From Ectopseudomonas mendocina (GTDB taxonomy: Bacteria > Pseudomonadota > Gammaproteobacteria > Pseudomonadales > Pseudomonadaceae): a stretch of DNA of 64,000 nt. Below, in pieces: positions 8,101 to 15,332 of this stretch (positions are counted from its first letter, which is position 1; each line of letters begins with the position of its first letter). Made by a program: the position numbers and the translations under genes. The notes below the pieces were generated by a model. The model was not told the DNA's origin. It ran no database searches and saw only the letters and a program-made list of their open reading frames with translations. The stretch spans positions 1 to 64,000 of the forward strand of contig NZ_VRYE01000018.1 in the NCBI RefSeq assembly GCF_008041835.1, read 5' to 3'.

Positions 8101-8146
8101 CCCTTTACTGAGTCGTATCGACTCATGGGGCACCGACGAAGGCGCT

Positions 8147-8152
8147 ATTATG
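8147..8152 (-). promoter_or_regulatory. Candidate -10 box of the cobG promoter
   Basis: CATAAT on the minus strand (8152-8147) lies about 7 bases before the first base of the riboswitch closing helix (8140), a sensible start point. No good -35 box is seen at 16-18 bp. On the plus strand the same bases read TATTAT (8146-8151), so the site could also serve cobL, which starts at 8209. Both assignments are inference. Confidence 0.35.
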
Positions 8153-8208
8153 CCCGCTTTGCCCGGCGCCGCGACACGCGCCCTGTCGGCTACTTGCGAG
8201 GACAATGG

Positions 8209-9411
8209 ATGAAACCCTGGTTGACCCTGGTCGGCATCGGCGAAGACGGCTATCCCGGCCTGGGCAAGGCTGCGCGTCGTGCGTTGTTGGCGGCCACGCG
8301 CATCGTCGGTGCGCCACGGCAACTGGCGCTGCTGCCGCCGTGCATCAGTGGCGAGCGGGAAAGCTGGCCCAGCCCCTTCGACCTTGAGCCGCTGCTGGCG
8401 CGGCGTGGCGAGGCGGTGTGCGTGCTGGCCAGTGGCGACCCGATGTTCTACGGCGTCGGCGCCAGCCTGGCGCGCCAGGTGCCGGCCGATGAGCTGCTGG
8501 TATTGCCGGCGCCGTCCTCGGTGTCGCTGGCGGCGGCGCGCCTGGGCTGGCCGTTGCAGGAGTTGGAGGTGGTATCGCTGGTCGGGCGGCCGCTGGCCAC
8601 GCTCAACGGCAAACTGTTCCCCGGCGTGCGTCTGCTGGTATTGAGCGCCGATGGCGACACGCCGGCGCAGGTGGCCGAGGCTTTGCGTGTCCGTGGTTTC
8701 GGCGCCAGCCGCCTGACCCTGTTGGAGCACCTTGGTGGCCCCGAGGAGCGCCGACTCGATGGCCAGGCCGCTAGCTGGAATCTGCCACGTGGTGCCGACC
8801 TCAATCTGATGGCGGTGGAATGTCTGGCCGATACCGGGGCACAACTGCTGCCACCGACCTGCGGCCTGCCGGACGACGCCTACCGCCACGACGGCCAACT
8901 GACCAAGCGCGACGTGCGTGCCGTGACCCTGGCACGCCTGGCGCCGCTGCCCGGCGAGTTGCTGTGGGATGTCGGCGCGGGATGCGGCTCCATCGGCATC
9001 GAGTGGATGCGCGCGCACCCGGCTTGCCGCGCCATCGCCATCGAAGCCAACGACGGGCGCCAGGCGCATATCCGCCATAACCGCGATGCACTCGGTGTAC
9101 CCGGGCTGCAACTGGTCGCCGGGCATGCGCCCGAGGCGCTGGCCGGGTTGCCCGCGCCGGATGCCATCTTTATCGGCGGCGGCGTCACCGTACCCGGCGT
9201 GCTCGATAATTGCTGGGCCGCGCTCAAGCCCGGTGGGCGCCTGCTGGCCAACGCCGTGACCATTCAGAGCGAGGCGGCGCTGGTGGCCTTCCGCGAACGG
9301 CAGGGCGGCGAGCTGCTGCGGCTCACCGTGGCCCAGGCGCAGCCGCTGGGCGGCTTCGACACCTGGCGCGCGGCGCTGCCGATCACCCTGCTGGCAGTGC
9401 GCAAGCCGTGA
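8209..9411 (+). CDS. cobL: Precorrin-6Y C5,15-methyltransferase (decarboxylating), CbiE-CbiT fusion
   Basis: The 400-residue protein is the usual fusion. Residues 1 to about 200 are the CbiE tetrapyrrole methylase ([41 protein letters not shown]). Residues about 220-400 are CbiT, with the SAM-binding motif [16 protein letters not shown] and IFIGGGV. CobL methylates C5 and C15 and removes the C12 acetate carboxyl group. The ATG at 8209 follows GCGAGGACA and begins the family start MKPWLTLVG. It diverges from cobG; the cobG riboswitch DNA lies entirely in its upstream region. Its end overlaps the GTG of cobK. Confidence 0.95.
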   Translation: MKPWLTLVGIGEDGYPGLGKAARRALLAATRIVGAPRQLALLPPCISGERESWPSPFDLEPLLARRGEAVCVLASGDPMFYGVGASLARQVPADELLVLPAPSSVSLAAARLGWPLQELEVVSLVGRPLATLNGKLFPGVRLLVLSADGDTPAQVAEALRVRGFGASRLTLLEHLGGPEERRLDGQAASWNLPRGADLNLMAVECLADTGAQLLPPTCGLPDDAYRHDGQLTKRDVRAVTLARLAPLPGELLWDVGAGCGSIGIEWMRAHPACRAIAIEANDGRQAHIRHNRDALGVPGLQLVAGHAPEALAGLPAPDAIFIGGGVTVPGVLDNCWAALKPGGRLLANAVTIQSEAALVAFRERQGGELLRLTVAQAQPLGGFDTWRAALPITLLAVRKP

Positions 9412-10127
9412 GCGCGCGACTCCTGCTGCTCGGCGGTACCACCGAGGCCCTGCGCCTGGCCCGCCGCCTCGGGCCGGAGACCGTCTACAGCCTGGCCGGC
9501 CTGGGCCGCGTGCCGGACGATCTGCCGTGTCGCGTGCGTGTCGGCGGTTTCGGCGGTGCCGAAGGGCTGGCCGCCTTTATCGCCAGCGAAGGCATCGAGC
9601 TGCTGCTGGATCTGACCCACCCCTACGCCGCGCAGATCAGCCATAACGCCGCCCGCGCCGCCGAGATCGCCAGCGTGCCCTGCTGGGCACTGCGCCGCCC
9701 CGGCTGGCAGCCGGGTGAGGGTGACGACTGGCGCGAGGTGGATGGCTGGGATGAACTGACCCGCGCGCTGGCGCCGTTCCAGCGGCCGTTCTTCACTTCC
9801 GGGCGCGAGCCGCTGGCGCATCTGCACGAGATACCTGAGCACCAGCGCTGGACGGTGCGCTGTCTCCAGGCCGAGCCGGCGCCAACCCGCGCCGAGATCA
9901 TCGGTGCCCGTGGGCCGTTCGCGCTGGACGAGGAACGCGCGCTATTCGCGCGCATCCGCTGCGACGTGCTGGTGAGCAAGAACAGCGGCAGCGCCTCCAC
10001 CGAACCCAAGCTGCAGGTGGCCCGTGAGCTTGGATTGCCGGTTTTGCTGTTGCGCCGGCCTGAGTTGCCGGTGGTAGCGCGCGAGTTCGCGGAGTTGGAC
10101 GCTCTCTACGAGGCGCTGTCCCTGTAG
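9408..10127 (+). CDS. cobK: Precorrin-6A reductase
   Basis: CobK reduces the macrocycle of precorrin-6A with NADPH. The 239-residue sequence starts [17 protein letters not shown] and has [20 protein letters not shown] and [10 protein letters not shown], all family hallmarks. The start is GTG at 9408, inside GTGA that overlaps the cobL stop, so the two are translationally coupled. In P. aeruginosa I recall a cbiD gene between cobL and cobK; here there is none. The gene is followed by two strong hairpins before the ferredoxin-like gene. Confidence 0.93.
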   Translation: MSARLLLLGGTTEALRLARRLGPETVYSLAGLGRVPDDLPCRVRVGGFGGAEGLAAFIASEGIELLLDLTHPYAAQISHNAARAAEIASVPCWALRRPGWQPGEGDDWREVDGWDELTRALAPFQRPFFTSGREPLAHLHEIPEHQRWTVRCLQAEPAPTRAEIIGARGPFALDEERALFARIRCDVLVSKNSGSASTEPKLQVARELGLPVLLLRRPELPVVAREFAELDALYEALSL

Positions 10128-10177
10128 TGCGGGTGAAACCCGCCAACGCCGGCCTGGCGGGTTGCACCCGCCCTACG
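10124..10177. repeat. Palindromic repeat after cobK
   Basis: Arms GGGTGAAACCCGCCA (10131-10145) and TGGCGGGTTGCACCC (10155-10169) pair with one mismatch and are framed by GTAG and CCTAC. It overlaps the cobK stop codon region. It may act as a terminator-like hairpin but has no T run. Confidence 0.6.
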
Positions 10178-10201
10178 CTTGCGATCGTCGCGGCGGTTGC
10201 A

Positions 10202-10242
10202 TCGCCTTTTACGTCCACCGTTATGGTGGACGTAAAAGGCGA
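10202..10242. repeat. Perfect 18-bp inverted repeat between cobK and the ferredoxin-like gene
   Basis: TCGCCTTTTACGTCCACC and its exact complement surround a 5-base loop (GTTAT). The unit GTGGAC reappears as a separate hairpin at 11015-11040. It could be a transcriptional stop or a protein site; no T tract follows. Confidence 0.55.
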
Positions 10243-10308
10243 CGTCCACCCGGATTGCCTTCACAGCTCGACGCGCTGCTAGACTGCCGGCCCGTTCTGG
10301 AGACCGTC

Positions 10309-11007
10309 ATGAGCCAAGCCCCTTACGCCCGCATCCTGTTTATCGGCCCCGGCCTGGGGCGTGGTGCATCGTCCGAGCGCCTGCAGCAACGTATCGAAGC
10401 GCTGCTGGACGAGGCGCATCTGCATGACAGCGAGCAGGAGGGTTTCTGGCAGGCCATCATCGATGCGCCGCGACCGCTGCTGGTGGTGGATCTGGAGCCA
10501 CGCGCCGACGTCGCGCACCGCGACTGGCTGCGTGAATGCATCGCCAAGCGCGGTGACGGGGCAGATGTGTTCGTGGTCTGCACGGCGCTGGAGGACGCCT
10601 GGCTCGATGGCCTGGGCGCGCTGCTCGAACGCCGCGAAGCGCATCTGCCCTGCAGTGATGTGCCGCCGGTGCCGGAACATCACGCCTGGTCGCAGATTCC
10701 GCCTCATGCGCAGCGCCTGCTGCTGTGCAACGGCCCGCGCTGCACGCGCAAGGGCGCGCTGGGCTTGTGGAAAACCCTGCGTCAGCGGCTCAAGGCCGCC
10801 GGCAAGCTGGAGTGCGAGGGCGGTGTGCATATCACCCGCAGCCAGTGCCAATTTCCCTGCGATCTGGGCCCGACCGCAAGCCTTTATCCACAGGGCGAGT
10901 GGTACGGCATCAAGGACGAGGCGGCGGTGATCCGTCTGGTCGATGAGCGCCTGATAGCGGGTAGGGCGCTGCCGGATTTGCGTATCGATGAGCAGGGCGG
11001 CAACTAG
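10309..11007 (+). CDS. (2Fe-2S) ferredoxin domain protein of the cobalamin cluster
   Basis: The 232-residue protein has a CbiX/CobN-neighbour-like N-terminal half starting RILFIGPGLGRG and a C-terminal thioredoxin-fold ferredoxin half. The cysteines (LLLCNGPRCTRKG, then SQCQFPCDLGP) fit a four-Cys 2Fe-2S site. The role is not proven; electron supply for corrin synthesis or cobalt reduction is a reasonable guess from its place between cobK and a corrinoid uptake operon. I recall a gene like it in the same spot in P. aeruginosa. The ATG at 10309 follows CTGGAGACC. An upstream extension to 10162 would run through the palindrome at 10202 and is unlikely. Confidence 0.82.
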   Translation: MSQAPYARILFIGPGLGRGASSERLQQRIEALLDEAHLHDSEQEGFWQAIIDAPRPLLVVDLEPRADVAHRDWLRECIAKRGDGADVFVVCTALEDAWLDGLGALLERREAHLPCSDVPPVPEHHAWSQIPPHAQRLLLCNGPRCTRKGALGLWKTLRQRLKAAGKLECEGGVHITRSQCQFPCDLGPTASLYPQGEWYGIKDEAAVIRLVDERLIAGRALPDLRIDEQGGN

Positions 11008-11014
11008 TTGCCAT

Positions 11015-11040
11015 GGTGGACAAGCTGCGCGTTGTCCACC
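11015..11040. repeat. Short hairpin after the ferredoxin-like gene
   Basis: GGTGGACAA and TTGTCCACC surround an 8-base loop, starting 7 bp after the stop codon. It is followed by CCTACG, as in other REP-like units here. Confidence 0.5.
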
Positions 11041-11109
11041 CTACGCCTGAGTCCAACCCACGAGTGGACTTACGGCCGTCAAAGCGCCTCCCACAATTGC
11101 CCCCGCGCC

Positions 11110-11138
11110 TTGACTTGAGCGGGGACGAATGGTCATAT
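11110..11138 (+). promoter_or_regulatory. Candidate promoter of the corrinoid receptor operon
   Basis: TTGACT at 11110-11115 is followed after 17 bp by TCATAT (11133-11138). Transcription would begin near 11145, directly at the riboswitch. Confidence 0.45.
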
Positions 11139-11145
11139 CCGCCCC

Positions 11146-11325
11146 GCTTCAGGTGTCTCACGCCGCCGTGCGTGAGGTGAAACGGGAAGTCGGTTGAAGT
11201 CCGACGCTGCCCCCGCAACGGTAAGCGAGCGACCGCATCGATACGCCACTGTGCGCCACGCGCATGGGAAGGCGATGCGTTCATGACCCTCGCAAGCCCG
11301 GAGACCGGCCTGGAGTCGTTTGTCT
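11146..11325 (+). promoter_or_regulatory. Cobalamin riboswitch (intact) upstream of the TonB receptor
   Basis: In order: hairpin CTCACGC-CGCCGT-GCGTGAG, GTGAAACGGGAAG, CGGT..CCG arms, GCTGCCCCCGCAACGGTAAG, GCCACTG (11245-11251), a short hairpin TGCGC-CAC-GCGCA (11252-11264), GGGAAGGCG (11266-11274) and the B12 box AAGCCCGGAGACCGGCC (11294-11310). All conserved parts are present at normal spacing. Downstream, TGGAGTC (about 11310) can pair with GACTCCA (about 11350) as an expression platform. The receptor start follows about 110 nt later. Confidence 0.95.
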
Positions 11326-11437
11326 GGCAACCCGCGGTGGGCGGGCGTTGACTCCAGTAGGGCGCCGCCGTGCCCCTGTCTGCTGTTGCGCATTTCCATC
11401 GGATTGCCGTGCCTTTTCTCTTTGCGATGGAAGCAAT

Positions 11438-13591
11438 ATGGCGCGCTATCCCCTGTTCCAACCCTGTGCATTGTTCGCGTTGCTATTGGCTGCTTCAGCC
11501 ATGGCCAGCGCCTCTCCAGTCGATCTGCCTGACGTCACCGTCCAGGCGCACGTTGTCGAGGAGGGCGAGAGCGATCTGCATACGCCCACCACGTCCGGCT
11601 CGCGCCTGCAGCTTTCGGCCCTGCAAACCCCGGCCAGCACCAGCAGCCTGAGCGGCGCCGAGGTACGTGGGCGCAACAACCTCTCGGTGCAGGACGCCGT
11701 GACCCGCACGCCGGGTATCAGCAGCATCGGCTCGCCCGGCAATGGCGGCACCGCGCTGTCGGCGCGCGGCTTCACTGGCCATGCCTCGGTGATGACGTTG
11801 TTCGATGGCATCCGCATGTACACCGGCATGGGCACCGTGTCGTTCCCGCACGATCCGTGGATGGTCGAGCGTATCGACGTGCTGCGTGGCCCGGCCTCGG
11901 TGCTTTACGGCGAAGGCGCCACGGGCGCGGTGGTCAACGTGTTGGCGAAGAAGCCCTTCGAGGGCGAGATCAAGAACCATGTACGCCTCGGCTACGGCTC
12001 GTTCGACCGCAACCAGCAGGCGTTGGATAGCGGCGGTTCGCTAAGCGACACCTTGAGTTACCGCCTCAACCTCAACCGTGAGGCCAGTCATGGCTGGGCG
12101 GATCGCGACGATTCACAGAACCTGGGCCTGAGCGCTGCGTTGCGCTGGCAGGCCAACGATGATCTGGCATTCACCCTGGCTCACGATCAGGGCAAGTTGC
12201 AGCCCGGTAGTTACTTCGGTACTCCGCTGGTCGATGGCAAGTTGCGCGACAGCCTGCGCGAGAAAAACTACAACGTGCGCAACGCCGAGATCGCCTACCA
12301 CGAGCAGTGGACGCGACTGACCACCGACTGGACGCTTTCCGATCAGGTCAGCGCCAGCAACCAGCTCTACTACCTCAAGGCGCGCCGCTACTGGCGTAAC
12401 GCCGAGAATTTCACCTGGGAAAAGGATGCCGGACAGTACCTGAGACGCGAGTTCCTAGAGATCAAGCATGATCAGGAACAGATCGGCGACCGCCAGACCT
12501 TCACCTTCAACCATTCGTTGTTTGGCCTGGCCAGCCGTACCCTGATTGGCGGCGAATACAACCGCGTGCGTTTTACGCTGGCAAACAACTCGGGGTATGA
12601 CGATGTTTGTCGAGCCGATGGCAATGGCGCCTTCCCCGCAGTGTGTGAGAACTTCTATATCAACCCTTGGGCGCCGAAGCCGGGACACTATGTCAGTGCT
12701 ACGGTGTACAGTCCGCTCTCGCGTATCCAGCTCAATACCTTTGCCCTGTTCGCCGAGAACCAGTTGCAGCTCAGCGAACGCTGGTCGCTGGTCACGGGTA
12801 TCCGTCGCGATCAGAACCATATCGACCGTGACAATCTGCGTGACGGCAGCCGCAGCGACCGCAGTCTGAGTGGTGGTAACTGGCGCGCCGGCCTGGTCTT
12901 CACCCTGACCCCGGAACTGTCGCTGTACGGCCAGTACGCCACCAGCACCGAGGGCGTGAGCAACCTGCTGACCCTCAACCCGACTCAGCAGCAGTTCGAC
13001 CTTAGCGAAGCCAGGCAGAGCGAAATCGGCCTCAAGCAGATGTTCTGGAATGGACAGGGGGAGTGGTCTCTGGCGGCCTATCACATCGTCAAGAAGAAGC
13101 TGCTCAGCCGCGAAACGCCGACCTCGCCCACCGAGCAGATCGGCCAGCAGTCGTCCGATGGCCTGGAAGCCACCCTGGAACTGGCGCTGGGTCGGGGCTG
13201 GCAGGTGTCGGCCAATGCGGCCTTCGTACGCGCCGAGTACGACGACTTCGTCGAAGGCGGCGGCGACCGCAGCGGCAATCGCCCGACTGACGTGCCGCGG
13301 CGCACCGCCAATCTGTGGCTGAACAAGGCGCTTGGTGGCGGCGTGGAGGCCGGCATCGGCGCGCGTTATGTCGATGCGCGTTATGCCGATACGGCCAACA
13401 CCGCCAAGGTGCCTGGCTACACCGTGGTCGACGCCAACATCGCCTGGCAGGCGTTGCCGGATGTGCGCCTGGGCCTGGAGCTGAACAACCTGTTCGACCG
13501 CCAGTACGCCACCACCGCCAGCAGCGACGGCGAGCAGTGGTACCTGGGGGTGCCGCGTTCGTTCTTCGTCACCGCGGATTACAGCTTCTGA
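11438..13591 (+). CDS. TonB-dependent outer-membrane receptor, probably for corrinoids
   Basis: The 717-residue precursor has a signal peptide ending near residue 27 (AMASAS), a short region resembling a TonB box (LPDVTVQA), a plug domain (VQDAVTRTPGISSIG, DVLRGPASVLYGEGATGAVVN) and a beta barrel ending in the aromatic RSFFVTADYSF typical of outer-membrane proteins. Such receptors import substrates using TonB energy. Corrinoid or cobalamin is the likely ligand because a cobalamin riboswitch precedes it and a BtuCDF-like ABC importer follows. The ATG at 11438 follows GATGGAAG. Its stop overlaps the start of the ATPase gene by one base (TGATG). Confidence 0.93.
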   Translation: MARYPLFQPCALFALLLAASAMASASPVDLPDVTVQAHVVEEGESDLHTPTTSGSRLQLSALQTPASTSSLSGAEVRGRNNLSVQDAVTRTPGISSIGSPGNGGTALSARGFTGHASVMTLFDGIRMYTGMGTVSFPHDPWMVERIDVLRGPASVLYGEGATGAVVNVLAKKPFEGEIKNHVRLGYGSFDRNQQALDSGGSLSDTLSYRLNLNREASHGWADRDDSQNLGLSAALRWQANDDLAFTLAHDQGKLQPGSYFGTPLVDGKLRDSLREKNYNVRNAEIAYHEQWTRLTTDWTLSDQVSASNQLYYLKARRYWRNAENFTWEKDAGQYLRREFLEIKHDQEQIGDRQTFTFNHSLFGLASRTLIGGEYNRVRFTLANNSGYDDVCRADGNGAFPAVCENFYINPWAPKPGHYVSATVYSPLSRIQLNTFALFAENQLQLSERWSLVTGIRRDQNHIDRDNLRDGSRSDRSLSGGNWRAGLVFTLTPELSLYGQYATSTEGVSNLLTLNPTQQQFDLSEARQSEIGLKQMFWNGQGEWSLAAYHIVKKKLLSRETPTSPTEQIGQQSSDGLEATLELALGRGWQVSANAAFVRAEYDDFVEGGGDRSGNRPTDVPRRTANLWLNKALGGGVEAGIGARYVDARYADTANTAKVPGYTVVDANIAWQALPDVRLGLELNNLFDRQYATTASSDGEQWYLGVPRSFFVTADYSF

Positions 13592-14361
13592 TGACTCCGC
13601 GTTTGCGTATTCAGGCGCTGGCCTGGTCGCCCGACGGCCAGCGTCCGCTGCTCGACGGCATCGACCTGGACGTCGGCGACGGCGAGCTGCTGGGGCTGAT
13701 CGGCCCCAACGGCAGCGGCAAGACCAGCCTGCTGCGCTGCGCCTATCGCTTCCAGCGGCCGTGCAGTGGCCAGGTCGAACTGGACGGCGAGGCGCTCTGG
13801 CAGCGCTCCCCGCGCTGGAGTGCGCAACGCGTGGCGGTGGTGCTGCAGGAGTTTCCGCAGGACTTCGGCCTGCGCGTGCACGAGGTGGCGGCTATGGGCC
13901 GCACGCCGCACAAGGGGCTGTTCGATGGCGACGATGGTGAGGATCGACGCCTGGTCGATGAGGCGCTGGCGCGGGTCGGCCTGAGCGAACGGGCGCAGCA
14001 GCCCTTCGCCTGCCTCTCGGGTGGCGAGAAGCAGCGCGCCTTGCTCGCCCGAGCCCTGGTGCAGCAGCCGCAAGTGCTGATCCTCGACGAGCCAACCAAC
14101 CACCTCGACCCGCGCTATCAGCTCGAACTGCTGCGGCAGATCAAATCGCTGGGCCTGGCGACCCTGGCTAGCTTCCACGACCTTAACCTGGCGGCGGCCT
14201 TCTGCGACCGCCTCTGCGTGCTCGACCAGGGCCGTCTGGTGGCCATCGGCACGCCTGCCGAAGTGCTGACCGCCGAGTTGCTGCAGCAGGTGTTCGGGGT
14301 GCAGGCGCTGGTCGATACCCATCCACTGGCGGGTCATCCGCGCATTACCTGGATCGTTTGA
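13591..14361 (+). CDS. ABC transporter ATP-binding protein (BtuD/FecE type)
   Basis: The 256-residue ATPase shows Walker A GPNGSGKTS (about residue 38), a Q-loop VVLQEFPQDF, the signature LSGGEKQRALLARAL, Walker B VLILDEPTNHLD and the switch His in ASFHDLNLAA. These are the motifs of the iron-siderophore/cobalamin importer group. It powers uptake across the inner membrane with the binding protein and permease that follow. Start and stop codons of adjacent genes overlap (TGATG at both ends), pointing to one operon under the riboswitch at 11146. Confidence 0.95.
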   Translation: MTPRLRIQALAWSPDGQRPLLDGIDLDVGDGELLGLIGPNGSGKTSLLRCAYRFQRPCSGQVELDGEALWQRSPRWSAQRVAVVLQEFPQDFGLRVHEVAAMGRTPHKGLFDGDDGEDRRLVDEALARVGLSERAQQPFACLSGGEKQRALLARALVQQPQVLILDEPTNHLDPRYQLELLRQIKSLGLATLASFHDLNLAAAFCDRLCVLDQGRLVAIGTPAEVLTAELLQQVFGVQALVDTHPLAGHPRITWIV

Positions 14362-15332
14362 TGACTCTGTGCCATTCGCGGCTGAAGCCGCTCCTACACA
14401 CGCTCGTGCTCTCTACGCTGCTGCTGGTCAGCCCCGCCTGGGCCGTCACCGTCACCAGTTGCGACCGCCAGGTGAGCGTCGGCCAGCCGCCGCAGCGCGC
14501 GGTCAGCCATGACGTCAACATGACAGCCATGCTTCTGGCCCTCGGCCTGCGCGAACGTATGGCCGGCTACACCGGTATCAGCGGCTGGAAGACCCTCGAT
14601 CCAAGCATGCGCGCGCAGTTGGACGGCCTTCCCGAACTGGCCGCGCGCTATCCCTCGCTGGAAAACCTGCTGGGTGCCGGCACCGACTTCGTCTTCGCCG
14701 GCTGGAACTACGGCCTGCGCATCGGCGGTGAGGTCACCCCGGCCAGCTTGGCGCGCTTCGGCATCCCGGTGTACGAGCTGAGCGAGTCCTGCGCGCATGT
14801 GCTGCCCGGCCGCGTCGCCAGTCTCGACGATGTTTACAGCGATCTGCGCAATCTGGGGCGCATCTTCGCCGTCGAAGATCGCGCCGAGACGCTGGTGCAG
14901 GGCATGCAGGCGCGGGTCGCCGCCGTGCAGGCGCGCCTGGGCGAGCAGCCCGCTCGACCGCGGGTGTTCGTCTACGACAGCGGCGAGGATGTGCCCTTCA
15001 GTGCTGGGCGTTTGGGCATGCCGCAGCCGCTGATCGAAGCGGCTGGTGGGCGCAACGTGATGGACGGTGTGGCCGGCAGTTGGATCAAGGTGGGCTGGGA
15101 GGCGGTGGTCGAGCAAGACCCCGAAGTCATCCTGATCGTTGACTACGGCGAGCGCACGGCGGCGCAGAAGCGCGACTTCCTGTTGCAGCACCCGGCGTTG
15201 CAGGGCGTCACCGCGATCCATGAACAACGCTTCGTGGTGCTGCCCTATCTGGCGGTGACGCCAAGCCTGGATAACGCCGCCGCCATCGAAACCCTGGCCG
15301 CTGCGCTGCATCCCGAGGCCTTTGCGCCGTGA
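14361..15332 (+). CDS. Periplasmic corrinoid-binding protein of the ABC importer (BtuF-like)
   Basis: The 323-residue protein has an N-terminal signal peptide ending around SPAWA (residue 28) and a periplasmic binding fold (PPQRAVSHDVNMTAMLLALGL, SLENLLGAGTDFVFAGWNYGL, FGIPVYELSE). It would deliver corrinoid to the permease. The ATG at 14361 overlaps the upstream stop. An oddity: bases 14373-14397, encoding HSRLKPLL in the signal peptide, are identical over 25 bases to a REP repeat at 42578, so part of the signal peptide seems to derive from a repeat. The stop overlaps the GTG of the permease gene. Confidence 0.9.
   Translation: MTLCHSRLKPLLHTLVLSTLLLVSPAWAVTVTSCDRQVSVGQPPQRAVSHDVNMTAMLLALGLRERMAGYTGISGWKTLDPSMRAQLDGLPELAARYPSLENLLGAGTDFVFAGWNYGLRIGGEVTPASLARFGIPVYELSESCAHVLPGRVASLDDVYSDLRNLGRIFAVEDRAETLVQGMQARVAAVQARLGEQPARPRVFVYDSGEDVPFSAGRLGMPQPLIEAAGGRNVMDGVAGSWIKVGWEAVVEQDPEVILIVDYGERTAAQKRDFLLQHPALQGVTAIHEQRFVVLPYLAVTPSLDNAAAIETLAAALHPEAFAP
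14373..14397 (+). repeat. REP sequence embedded in the binding-protein signal peptide
   Basis: The unit CGCGGCTGAAGCCGCTCCTA and five neighbouring bases match 42578-42602 exactly. In frame it encodes a basic residue pair and the start of the hydrophobic core, which suits a signal peptide. Confidence 0.75.

Larger units (their letters stand above)
7706..8145 (-). promoter_or_regulatory. Cobalamin riboswitch upstream of cobGHI, split by two palindromic insertions
   Basis: Read on the minus strand: the 5' closing strand TTCGTCGG (8140-8133), hairpin TGAGTCG-ATA-CGACTCA (8125-8109), GTAAAGGG (8108-8101), a 121-bp element (8100-7980), then AGGGAACACGGT and GCTGCCCCCGCAACTGTAA (about 7979-7938), GCCACTG (7918-7912), a second element (7906-7767), GGGAAGGCG (7760-7752), the B12 box AGCCAGGAGACCTGCC (about 7731-7716) and the 3' closing strand CCGACGAA (7718-7711). 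The closing strands pair perfectly. Without the insertions the switch is about 170 nt, like the intact one at 11146. Whether it still senses cobalamin is unknown. Confidence 0.9.

Noticed and set aside
8109..8125. Palindrome TGAGTCG-ATA-CGACTCA (minus strand) as a repressor operator for cobL
   Set aside because: It is the P3 hairpin of the cobGHI riboswitch on the minus strand, flanked by the closing strand TTCGTCGG and by GTAAAGGG.
7874..8212. Rightward open frame between cobG and cobL
   Set aside because: It runs through the riboswitch and the family 2 element and has no coding character.
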